Of a stretch of 64,000 nt of DNA, positions 26,090 through 38,285 are shown piece after piece; position 1 is the first letter of the stretch; each line of letters begins with the position of its first letter. The notes beneath the pieces were generated by a model. The model was not told where the DNA came from. It made no database searches and was given only the letters and a program-made list of their open reading frames with translations. This DNA is from Lethocerus indicus (lineage: Eukaryota > Arthropoda > Insecta > Hemiptera > Belostomatidae). The stretch spans positions 8,725,637 to 8,789,636 of the forward strand of contig JACDQD010000010.1 of NCBI GenBank assembly GCA_019843655.1. The letters are read 5' to 3'. The position numbers were made by a program, and so were the translations under genes.

Positions 26090-26131
26090 AGTACAAGCGA
26101 CAGCGACAGTGCAGTGAGGATACCCGAAAAA
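26090..26131 (+). repeat. 42-bp interspersed repeat, copy b
   Basis: Starts agtacaagcgacagcgacag and ends gaggatacccgaaaaa. The CpG-preserving copy looks closer to the original. It sits in a stretch (25764-26385) that is poor in stops on both strands, but the translations match no family that I recognise. Confidence 0.65.
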
Positions 26132-29100
26132 CATCCAAAGTGCCAAAAGTGGCTAGATGCCGAGCAGGCGAAACCGGTCTAGCAAAAGACCAAACCAGCG
26201 AGAGGAGGCAGAAACACACAAAATCTACAGACTTGTTTTACTATACAATCAGTTACAGAAGAATATTACACAGGACAATATGTAGAGAGCGGATCATCAG
26301 AATAGAGTTTTGTATTTATATATTATTCATAATTTGCCTATCAGTATGTCATCGGACGGCGGGAATTCGACTTGAATTGAATTGAAAATTAAATGAAATT
26401 TCAAGAGAAAATCACACCATTCATTGTTGTGGTCAGTTAACAAATGTTAATAACTTTCAAATTGACATTATTTGATTATCGGTCATAATTAATGCATAAG
26501 TATTGGAAATAAAACAGAACGACAGAAAGGTAATACAACAAATCGTCGTTTTATTATCAGTCCGTATGGGAACATATGATTTTATGTAATTTGTTCATCC
26601 TTAAGAGACATCGAGACTTAGAGAATAAAATTTCCTATTCTCTAATGAGAGGAGGTTATGCGTAAGTAGGGATTGAACAAAAATTCCGTAGTCGCAGGCG
26701 ACAGACATTATCTGCCCTTCAACTAAAGTCCCATTACTTACAACTTTAGATTAAGCGATGGATCATTCCGTAAAATAAGATTTCCTGTGCAGGCTAAGGG
26801 AAAGACACGGTCCGGATTTAGACAACCGAATGCACTGTTATCGAGATTCCTCCAAGGCCCGGTTAGTCGATTCCCGAGGGTGGTTTACCTGTTGAAGACG
26901 GGATTCCTGGGGTTGGGGCGGACTTAAGTTTGATTAATGCAGCGGCGCCGCCTAATTCTCGTTTCGGATGGTGGGGGGTGGATGCCGCGTCTTGTATTTC
27001 ATTTTAATTACCCCTCCTGGTCCCGAAGCGGCGGGGGGACGGGTGTCGATTGTCAAATTAGGCCCGCGCATTGTGCCAGCGCCCGAGGGGCCCGCGTAAC
27101 TCGAACCGCAATTTGACACACGAGACCGAGTGATGGCATACCGCCCTCATCACGCCCTAAGGATACTCGAAGAAGATGGCGAGCCAACCATCGAAAGTGA
27201 ATATTTTGATAAATACCGTTCAAAGGTTCAACCAAAGTGTAACAACGTAATATAATCAGTCGACATGTGCGATTGATGTTATGAGTAGAAATTAAACGCG
27301 ATAAAGATTATTAATTAATTGACTGACGAAATACGATTACACCGAATTGGTCACTACGTGAGACCATCTACATAATTAATTTGACACTAATTTATAGTTC
27401 TAAAAAATTATTAACCTAAGGTATTTTACTGGGATTCGAACTCATTTTTATTAGAAAACAGTTGATAATCGGACGAACGATTATCTCTCTTTTTTAAAGA
27501 AAGAAAGAAAAAGTATGTGTTATTAACATTTTTTCATTATCGTTTTAAATAGTTATAATATTATTTGTATTGCGCTAAGGAATAGTGGATAAATAAAAAA
27601 TGAATGGTCCAAATTTGAATTATTATATGTTTTGCTTATTATTCTACCCAGAAATAATAAACAGTGAACCACGCATTTTACTAATTTCATTAATATTGAA
27701 CTACTATTGCGCATATAATTTAATTAAGGAGTACGCCATTTTCAATGAATGGAGAGTAGAAAACAACCTTCAGTTCAATTGAAGGAATAAATTAATTATT
27801 TCGAGTTGCAATGTTGTATTCAATATTCATCAGAATAATTTAGACTGTCGAGTTATTATAATTATAATTTAGCTATTACTCGCTGCCTCGCTACACTATT
27901 TTGACTGGCCGTGCATATTACCAGCAAAGTAGTCCTGATATTTAAATTCCAACTAGTTATATAGGGATAACTAGTATCGGGAAGCTTAATTGCTCATTAG
28001 CGCTAATGAAAATCTGAGAGGTCTGGTTCTCTCACTTCGGGGCCTTAAATGGAGCACCCGGTAATAAGTTGTCGCTTCCATAAATACTGCAACTGCAATT
28101 CCTCAGGGGTGGCAGCGTTAGGGGCACTCTGTCTTAATTTATTTACGATACAGTTGCCAGACAGCGGTAGGCAAAGCGACCCCACCCCCAACCTACACAA
28201 CTATCCACTCTTCCCCTTTCCCAACCCAATTAAAGTTGGTCCCGGCCATTAAGTCAATTAGGGCGATTGCCCGCACCCACGTCACGCCCCCACGCCCACG
28301 CCAGTTTCGGTTAACGACAAAACGCGGTTAAACATCCAATGCGGCTATATCACCGGGTGTTCTTATTTCGGTTCTTCCCGCCGTTCTGTTTCAACAAACC
28401 GTCTCGTTTTTGCCGACCAAGATTCTTTCCGCCGCCGCCCAATTAGCAATTAAACTGTGGGGACTAACGTACGTCAGATGCCCATGAAAAAAAATCCGTC
28501 GCCACACTCACTACGCGAAATCATGCCATTATTAGCGGAACCGGTAGCAAAGAATACGAGGTATTATTGTACCAGACGGAGAATTCTTAGGGTTTTAGTG
28601 AAATTCTCCTTAACCTTCCTAATTTGGTTCTCCACTTACTAATACCGGGATTACTATCATACTTTATTAAATCGTTTATTAATACAAATACTGATTAACC
28701 ATTACCTAAACTAATTTTTATTAGATCAATAGTTATTTTATAATATTTAATGTAGGAGTAAACTAATCAAATTGCGTAGTATATAGTTCGTTTTTTATGG
28801 CAATTTTGTTATTTATTCTTAACCCACTGTATGTATTTATTCCTTTATGCTTCTAGAAATGGCGAAAATAGTGGAGAAGAAATAGTCATATTCTATAATT
28901 CAATAAGAGCGATTGGTATTTTTGGGATATTCACCGTCCCGCTGAAACTTATATCTGGAGAATTGAAAACAGCGTTGTGCATTTATAAATTAAGCCAGAT
29001 ATCTGATGTTGATTTGATGAAAATACTGATACTTTTTCAATACGTCCACGTTCGGACAGCGCTCTAAGAGCGTTTTTTATTTTAGCGAAAATCGCTCAAC

Positions 29101-30201
29101 ATAGAAAATTGTTATTTCGGGAAATTGGAAATTTCCCCCCCCCCCTGTAAACGTACAGGTATGTAATGGAATTCCTAAATTAAATTCCTTCCACAGCATC
29201 GGATTAGGGTAAAACGCAACGTAAACGCGACTCACGCTTTTATCAAGTAAACATTTTACACCAAAATCACATAGCCGTTAAATTGACGGTATTTTTGAAA
29301 CTGAAATATAACGTTTTCGCGCTCATCGTTAACAATATCTGGCAGAGAGTTTCGATATTCATAGTCGAAATTATCGACATGTGATTGATTCACATTATTA
29401 TCATAATCAGATTTCAAAGGTTTAATTATTGTAATTAAATTTAATTAGTGACCAAGTTAATTAGAATAAATTGACCCTGCTATTGCATATTGCACTGACG
29501 AAACTATGTATGTAGTTTAACATTTCTTATTCTGGACCCCATGCCGCACTTTTGAAGTTATAGCGCGCCGATTTTTCACGAGGAATCTAAGTATTAATTA
29601 ACATACTTGTGTATTAAAACAACTCTATCATAATGGTGCTGATACTAAGAATCAAACAAGAATGAAAATATATTCCGATTCATGAAGGATCTTTGCCTTA
29701 ATTTGGCAAAAATAAAAATCGTTATGCCGGTTTAACAGAGCAATTTCTTCTTGCCAAAGACCCTCATCCGTTCATTATCTTGAGAACGATTAATGGTTCA
29801 TTAAAATGTTTCAATAAATGGAGTCCCGCAGCCGGCTATTCTGCCCCCCGGGGACCCGCAAACGAAATCCTCTTCTATAGAGGGAAGAATTTTTTATTCA
29901 TTCCTCCTTAATACCCGACTGCCACCCCAAGCCATCGTTCGGGAATTAAAGTGCGCCGTGAAGGCTTCGTTAGCGGCAAAGTTAAGGTTTAAAGTATGTA
30001 AATAACATCTGAACCGCTCGGTTAGTTAGTTTAATGAAAGCTTCTGAGGGGGGTGGAGAGCGGGGCGACTTGAATTGCGCGGCGAAGGTGAGGGAACGAA
30101 GACTGGGGCATCTGCCGCTGAGTCAATAAAGTTGGCCCCCTCCGCCTAAATTATTTAATTAAACGTAACAAGTTTCGCCGCTCGCGACTATGCCCCCTCC
30201 T

Positions 30202-30220
30202 CCCCGCATGAATATTAAAC
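30202..30220 (+). promoter_or_regulatory. Repeated POU/octamer-like motif in a GC-rich island, copy 2
   Basis: Identical to the 19 bases at 11841, in intron B-C; flanking sequence on either side is unrelated between the two sites, which argues against a simple duplicated block. Confidence 0.35.
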
Positions 30221-32432
30221 TTGACTGATGATGCATTCGGCGAATTAGTGCGTATTAATAGAAATTTACAGTCGCGGACGCCGAGGGTAAAAACGGGACG
30301 GGGGAACGATGACTGGATATACAATTTGGATCCGCCGTCGGAATATTGCACTCATTATTACTTTTCCTCCGTGGGTAGGTCAGAGGTCATAAAATCGTTT
30401 GACCTAGGACACGGCAAAAATGCTGTTTAGAGTCCTGAACTGAGCAGTGCTAACGCGATGCCCCATCGGCGGCCGGCCCTCCTTAGTAGGTGCCCACCGC
30501 GAAGAAACGAGTCCGGTCTAACCTTGGACCAAATAGCGCGGACAGATAATCGGACAAATTATGACACTTATGCATATGCATTATAGCCGGTAACTCGATT
30601 CTTCCTGCGAGCATTTTGTAGGTCATTTATAGCAAGGTCTGTGTATCTTGTGATTTACTGTCTTTGGTTTGTTCGGTATTACGCTGAACCGGTTCCTAGA
30701 ATTTATAGGAGAAGGCCGCCGTGTGATTAACGACCAGCCACAGTTATATATTTTCCTTAAAATTGTTTTCATTTCGTTACTTTATTTACAAGGAAGCCAT
30801 TAATACACAGGAAGGAGGGTTTTCGATTTGAAATCGATCTAGCACAGGAAGAAATAGAACAGAAAATCAAAGGAGCGATGAAGTTTCAAATTATTCCTAA
30901 TGCAAATAACATCGCTGTATAAAAGTATCCATTACAATTAATTCTAGAATATGGAGGCAAGTAATCTTTCTCCCCTTTACTAAAAGTAATCTTAGTTATA
31001 ATGCTATATCTGTGTGTAAAAATTGACAGGAAACAGAAAATAATGTGGCCGGGGTAGAAATGTTTCGAGAGCTTCCGATCGGTTTACGGCGGGTGCCATA
31101 AAGACGGGCCCCCCTCTTTGTGGGAAGCGTTCATGGAAATATAAACAGGGGCGAGAACTGAAACGCGGCCAAAAACCCGATATTTTAGTTTTATTGGTTG
31201 GCGGTTTTTGTTTGCGGAAGATTGTAAATTTTTATACGTGTTTTCCCCGAAGAGAAGCGGTGGCAATATGTCAACAGAATAAAAGTGTTTGCTACCCGGC
31301 CGCCAGGATCTTTTATGAGACGAATAAACTCTGATGAAATCCTGGCACCGAGGTGAAAAACACAGGTTGAAATTATTTCAATTAAAAGTTTCTACTATGA
31401 AATGAGTCGATTAGCTGTGCATGAAGCGATCCATGTACACTTTCCAAGGCCCAGGAAACTGTCTCATTGGGCATAATAAGTTTTCCCAGTATGAATCTTA
31501 TAGAATTGAAATCCTAATACCCTAATGAATGTAAGAAGAAAATATCTAGTTATAAGGGATGCCTAATTATAGAGGCACTGTCCATTCAAAAGTTTGAGAG
31601 GAATACAAATTATATTTGAAAGGTAAAAGGAGCTATACCCTCTGATTGGCAAATGGAAAAAAAGAACCTTGAGATGGTTACTATTGGTTTAAAGGGAATT
31701 CATGTCGATTAAAGTGGCGTTATTCAGAAAGGAGACTATTTTATAGTGAATTCGTTTTCCCTTAATGCCGGGAAATCATTTTAAAATAAATAGTTCAATC
31801 ATTGAAAGGGTATAAAATCATGAAACGAGGAACTAATTTAGTGTAATTCCCGTAGTATTAAAGATATTACATCCAAAGATTGGGTCACTCTTCAAGACAG
31901 ATATTATTAACATACATTATTTCGAATTTACATAATTTAGTAGACTGTACATTTTCGAATATCCATCTTTCACAATATGCGTTATTGTACGCGGGAATAT
32001 GTTTCTGAAGAAAATATTAAAGGCGGATATGGAGGTTAAATGCGATATACGTGACACAAGATATTTTGTACGAATTCTGTCCGTACTATTAAATAAAAGG
32101 AATAATCAAATTTAAGAATTTAAACATAGAATCGATTAAGTAATCTGTCGAGGCCAGATTTAAACCAAAAGAATAATTTTCATCCAAATTCTAACTTTTA
32201 TATAAGTAGTATAAGGTAATACTGTAAGCAAACTAAATCACATAGCAGTCTCATGTTACGAGTGCTGAATTCTATTCTTCAATCATAATTTGTGCATTCC
32301 GTTTTTATATTCCATTAATAACAGAGGAAGCAATAAAATATCGAATATGAAAGATTATTATTAACGCAATACTCTTTCCCGATAGTGGACAATAGACTTA
32401 TTTTAATGTTTATGTGACATTTTATTACTAAC

Positions 32433-32565
32433 CTTCCGAGCTCTTCGAGATTGTGCAGGAAGTCGATGGCCTCCGACGAGTTCTGTATCCTCTTGACGGT
32501 CTCGACTTGGAACGAGTCTGAGCCGGGCTTTAGACTCTGGTATATCTGCTGGAGCCTCAGAAGCC
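32433..32565 (-). CDS. GluRIA: GluRIA-like glutamate receptor, exon B (amino-terminal domain)
   Basis: Second recognisable exon of the same minus-strand receptor gene. It follows the acceptor attgttttcag and ends at the donor gttagt. Its length of 133 nt is 2 + 43 codons + 2 (phase 1 in, phase 2 out), which matches both neighbours. It starts LLRLQQIYQSLKPGSDSF, continues VETVKRIQNSSEAIDFL and ends HNLEELG, with the final Arg split. LLRLQQ(I/L)YQ and the VKRI...EFLH-like helix are hallmarks of the insect GluRI amino-terminal domain. An N-glycosylation sequon (NSS) is present. The exon is flanked by AT-rich intron on both sides. No frameshift or stop interrupts it, so it is probably functional. 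Confidence 0.95.
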
Positions 32566-32910
32566 CTGAAAACAATCAATTCGTGAATACGTACAGTAAT
32601 TAAATATCGGTCAAACGGATGCCTTAATGGCCAAGACCTGTATGCCAGTTTATTATATTTATTTTATTTTATACGTCTAGGTGACATTCATGTGCGTAAC
32701 GCGACCAAGTAAGGGCACGATATCACGATTCCGACCCTTGGAATTAATCTGAGTAAGGTCCGCCAAAACTACTGTCAGATTTTCACCGAACTATTATATA
32801 TTTAATTCAAGAGTGGCACTAAGGTGTGCGCATATGATCTGTCCTTTCGGGGTACTAGGGCCTGGAGAAATATTCCGCTGCGTGGAACTGGCACCGGCCC
32901 ACTTCTTGAG

Positions 32911-32998
32911 GTAGAAAGAAAGAAAGACAACGTGAGTGGAGAAAGAAAGAGTGAGAAGCAGAGACCCAGAGAGAAAAAAAAGATAGAAAGGGAGAAAG
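32911..32998 (+). repeat. Purine-rich low-complexity tract
   Basis: GAAA and GAGA units dominate on the plus strand, so the receptor transcript would carry a pyrimidine-rich tract here, about 0.35 kb before the acceptor of exon B. Confidence 0.85.
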
Positions 32999-35900
32999 CC
33001 CTAATATCTTCCTTCGGGCGTAATGCACTGGCTGAGCACCGGATCTTGAATTCGGTTATCCAATAGAAACGGCAGGCTGTATTTATAAATCAACAATATA
33101 ACTTGTGGTCACTGTCGCTATTTATAAGATATACTTTTATCATATATTGTCCGAATTTAATTTTCAAGTTTAGATCAACTTTTTATATATTATTACGATG
33201 TTGGGATAGTACCTTTCAGTTTGTCGAATGTTCGTAAATTCAACTGGAAATGTCGATTTCAGTATCGGAATATTCGTAAATCAAACTCAGAACTGATTGC
33301 ATAATAAAAACGTGTAATAAAAGTGTAATGTGCCCCACAAGGAACCTCGTCATTATAAAATGCCAATAAAAACAGCAATTACAATTATCGTGTTGTAATG
33401 GACACGAGAAGAAATGTGTAATTTCCTCGTTAAATTCTTTTCTGAGGGTCTTTTGATATAATATAACTTAGTATGGCATTCAGAATAATAAATATAAATC
33501 CTTTGACACACGCACACACAATAAGTACAGATAATTTATTACATCGCTACATTTACAGGCGCGTATGTTCATCATACGCATCGTATATGTACACGGTAAA
33601 TGTTGAGGTAAATTTTGAAAGAAATAAAATTGCGGCCGGAGCTTTTGACGCATATTGTCCGTTGTCTTTGGCTCTGTGTTTCCCGCCCTTTGTAAGAACA
33701 CTGGGCTATGTTCAGCGGAGGGAATCTCCTTTTTCTGGGCGTCATTAGGGGCAGAGAAATAAGAAAATCTTTATTCCAGCGGTCGAGGGCGGTCTTCTGC
33801 TCTTCTTTTTTTTCTCCTATTTTCCTCGGCATTCGGGAATCGTTCAACGTTTAATGGGAGCTGTGGGTGTGGGGGATGGGGGTTTCGTATAATTAGAACC
33901 GCTAAATAAATTAGGGTTTGGAAACGGAGGGCACAGAAAGATGCCTTTGCATGTTAATTCTTTTCCTCTCGGCTATTTTTGCCCCCGCCCCTCGCGGGCT
34001 TAATTTTCTCACAGTAATTACTCGGGGATTATTAGAATTAATCTCCCCGGCGAGGGTATCGCTTTTATTTTCCATTTTCAGACGCCGAAAATCCAATCGG
34101 CCCGCTTTTATTATTTAGCAGCGATTGTGTTTAGAAAGGCCTTCCTCGCGGTAATATCCCCGACGGGATCGGGAATAATTGGATAGGTAATGGAGTTGCC
34201 TAGTCTGCAATGGTATTAGAGTGGCCGGAGTGGTTTTGGTGGATTATAAATCAAAAATTCCTACGGGTGAATTTAGTGCGAAATTGAATTCAGTCGAATG
34301 AAACCTAGTAGTTACATTATCGCCTGGGCAATTTTCCGAAACCCGCTACTAATATCCATTCGTTATCATCAGAATTTAATAAATATAGCCGGGTATTTTG
34401 TTACAGAAGGTCGCTTTGGTTGCTATGAAGTTGGAGGTAATTTACTAACAGAAATATTTTTAACCTGTCGCCATGACACTCGTTTCCCATCGCCGGAGGG
34501 ACAATAATTTCAATTAACGGAATAAAAATTTTAAAGCATTGTGCATTCAAATCAATATAACTAATCGACACACCAATGAATTGAGTGTATGAATCTATTG
34601 TCACTTTAATCGGCTCGAGGGAACGATCAAGATATCAAATATGAGCGGATTAAAGTATCCCTAAAGGGAGATAAGAGTGGATTGAATACCATTGTAGTGG
34701 TATTAAACGAAATTTCCTTTTTGTGTGAAATAGTTTTTATGAATATAGCGCTAAAATACGAAAATTCCAAATAATTACAAAAGGAATTTGCAATATTTAT
34801 ACTTTACCAACATGAATTATGTAATCAATATGCATATTTCTTTTTCATTCGCTGTTCTCATACCAACTGTTGGTCTAATTGGAATTAGCTTGTCTGTATT
34901 GTCGATTATTAAATCTAAAATAACAACGTTTAAATGGGCGTACAAACTCTTTTTTTCGGCGCACCTAGGGACGGGGTTATGCGCAGAAAAAAAATACGGC
35001 AAAAAGCGCGGTCGTGAGTTGTCGGATAAATTAGCCGCGACGCTTGGCAATTACCATAATTTCAATATGGATGGCTGTGGTAAACAGAAGCGGGACCGAA
35101 TATCCGGGAATGCGAAAGCGGACGGGGCACTGTCCGCGACCGCTGATATTAATTCGGTTAATTTAATACAACCGGGGGGGTTCAGCAACTATGTCGAGTA
35201 ACCCGCTTTCCACGGCTCCACCTCCGTTTTTTGATCTCTGCTAACCTTCAATGTTGTGTTATTTAAGAGATCGCTAGCCAAATTTGTATTATTTAGTCCA
35301 AGGAAGTGTACACAATGTGCATATTCACTTTCTTTAGTCATTATTGAAACTATTCTCTAAGTATTAACGAAGTGCTTAGACTGCAACCTGAACACAATTG
35401 AACCTCCGCGGCCCTACTGACTGTTCTAAGGTGAACCATTTAAAAAAGGTATATACGAACTGCAGAAAGATTTAAGTTATTCTCATTCTGAGTATTTTTG
35501 TATTGTGCGAGTCAATTATCATATTAAACCACAAAACAAAAAATATAGATAATGTTTCCTGGTACAATTCCTTTAGACCTACACTATGTTCTCTATGCAC
35601 TCTATTTTCGAATTCTATGCGAAAACAGTTCCGCGCATTGAAAAGTTAAAATGAACTTTTATTTTGCAAATTTACGAGCATTGTAAAGGTGCAGGAGTTC
35701 TTATTTAAATGCGACTTACAAAAAAGATTACAATGGCTTTAACCACGGTTTTATCGAGTCTGAGCAGACGCTAGGAACCACAAAAGGTATATCGGGCACG
35801 CCCGCATTAAAAATACCCCGGGACAACCTTGACTCCGCAACCGGAATACAAAGCTATTGCGTTTTAGAGAAATAAAATCTCCCGTTTGAAATTCACGAGG

Positions 35901-37396
35901 TCATTCGATATTTCTTTTGTCGGCGGCACTGGGAAATCGGCTCTGCGGTAACAAAGCTGGCCTGAACCCGGCCAAAGGTCTAACGGCCGCGTCTCCTTTT
36001 CACGTTCTACGGGCTCCTTTTCTCGCTTATCACGCGGACACAAAAGGGATTTCGGAGAAGTTAACACCCGCCGGTTATTGGAATGATCTTTGAACACTGC
36101 CTTCCCAACAGACGGTTCTCCATTCTTTTGTACCTGAAATCCTTTTTATATACCTAAATCCGGACGTCTCCCCAATTTTATTTTTTCTACTTTTTATTCT
36201 CGGTTGTTCTTTCACGTGAATGCACAATACCTACACTTCAGTCTGGACTGAACTTTCAGTTTTGAGTTTCACTCTGAACTGTAACCCGCAAAAATATGAA
36301 AGAAAACTACTACCGTGCCAATTTCTAGGAGAAAAGTAAGCTGTGAAATTGCGAACCAGACAGCGCTGGGAGTAAACTGGCGAATGCGGCGTTCATGATA
36401 CCGAACCCTCAATGCCGGAGGGTTGTGCGTGCTTAGTATTCCGTGGCCGTTACAATTAATTGAAGTTTATCGTATTTTAAAAAGACTGTACAGTACTCTA
36501 TCCAGTAGTTCGTTATTGCATCATAAACAAGAATATTACATGAAACGGAGTTCTGTCTCTAGCACAGACCTACAAAAGTGGACCTTAGAAAGTAGGAAAA
36601 TATTCTCATTTCAGTACCAAAGTTTAACATAATAGTAATAATTCTAGAAGGCAATAACAGAAAACTGAAATATAATTTCACAAATGGTCGAACGCAAGCG
36701 AAGAACGTCTGTTTCAGTAAAACTGTTGTCAATATCTTTTATCCCGACCGTATAATTGAATTCGGCTGAATTAATGGGACGCAGTCATTTATCTCTGCCC
36801 AACCAAATGAAATATTCTGCTAATCAGAATCCCATTACGGGTTATACTCCATCGTGCTTGATTAAGTTATAAGACTTCAGTTGGAGTTGTACTACAAATA
36901 ATAGGCATTGAACATTAGTGTGGTGTGTTTGGCTATTATCATCTATATTTATCATAGCCGGGTGATTTTAGACGAAAAATATTCTATATTGTGTCGCTTG
37001 TTGTGAACTGAGCTTGTCCGGTTTCGGTTTATCAACATCATATTCCGTTAGTACAACAGTGAATACTGCGAGGTCCCATTCAATGCGCTTTGCTCGGAAA
37101 CAGAGAGGAACAAAAGAAATAATGAGCCTAGGATGAAAAAGAAAATTCAATCGTATTCAATATATCATTCTTAGATATCTTAACGCCCAAACGGGTAACA
37201 TAAAAGAATAAGTCGATCGGGGTAAAGGCCTATCCTTTATCATGACAAGTGGTCAGTAGGAGGTGATAAAATTGACGGAACTTATTCGTCATCGATTTTA
37301 CCTTCCGGGTGAATAACGGCTCAGAACTTAGGGGGAATAGGCGGGGGGAGTTGCAAAATATAGGCCTATCTCTGCCCTAGGCCACCTTGTATATAG

Positions 37397-37457
37397 GAGA
37401 GTGAGAGAGAGAGAGAGGTAGTGAGAGGGAGAGGGAAAGAGAGAGAGAGAGAGAGGG
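37397..37457 (+). repeat. GA-rich microsatellite
   Basis: Interrupted GA units, then GAGGGA units. The receptor transcript strand is CT-rich here. Confidence 0.9.
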
Positions 37458-38241
37458 AACAATAAGTCACCGCCGTTGGGTAAAAGAAGCGGCGGCGTAA
37501 TATGGGAAACAGAGTGGCCCCATAATATTTCCGGACGCCATATATTCAGGGCTGGCGACCTGGGAGATTAAGTGGGCGCTCCCAACGTCCAACGTCTCCC
37601 CCTCGCCCCTCATCCCACCGCCATATTAAAAATAAACCCGCGACCGTTTCATTACAGCTAAGGTGAGGGGGGAATTTCGTACCTCGAAATTCCGGCGCTA
37701 GACCGCGGCTACACGGGGCATCATAAATTAAAGCCGGGCCGTATATCATGCAGCCCATCGGCATCGTCTTACACAGTCGGCCGCCATTACCATCACGCAT
37801 CCGCCGCGGCTACCTCGGTCCCAAGCAAATTGCCGCTATAACCCCGCCACCGACCCCCGAGCCATCTCCCTGCAATCGTTCCAATCGCTTGCACATCACT
37901 CTTTTCCCGCCCGCTTGTCTTAAATTAAAAGATCCTCGTAAATAAAACGATCACGTTTCCGGCGGCCCTTCGAGAGACCCGCTCAATTTTTCCTTTCCTG
38001 TTCGATCGTACATAAAACGTATCAGTTATCCGTGCATTTCACCAACTCGGCTGTTCATTTTCTTGGACCCTACAAAATGTCGATTATACCTATTATATCG
38101 CTGACAATAATATTTTCTTCCGTTACTACTGACCAGAACGACAGACCCTCAGTATCACCGGTCATACCGATACCGCAATGGGCTCGCTGTGGTAATATCC
38201 CGCTTAAATACCTGAATTCCCAAGAATCTCTGCTAGAGACA

Positions 38242-38285
38242 ACCCTAATGAACCTTTAGGAACCTAATGAACCTAATGGACCTTT
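38242..38285 (+). repeat. Short tandem of AACCTAATG-like units
   Basis: Four degenerate 9- to 11-bp units (cctaatgaac, ctttaggaac, ctaatgaac, ctaatggac) follow one another. Confidence 0.7.

Larger units (their letters stand above)
23511..32432 (-). other. Intron B-C of the receptor gene (8.9 kb)
   Basis: Bounded on the gene strand by gttagt and ttttcag. Contents noted: a long TA microsatellite with an adjoining palindrome near 24.0 kb, one copy of the CTAAACCCGCA-type repeat (25292-25348), a 42-bp interspersed repeat at 26090-26131, and GC-rich islands near 24.6, 27.0, 28.2 and 30.1 kb. The stretch 30.8-32.4 kb is AT-rich and I see nothing identifiable in it. Confidence 0.85.
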
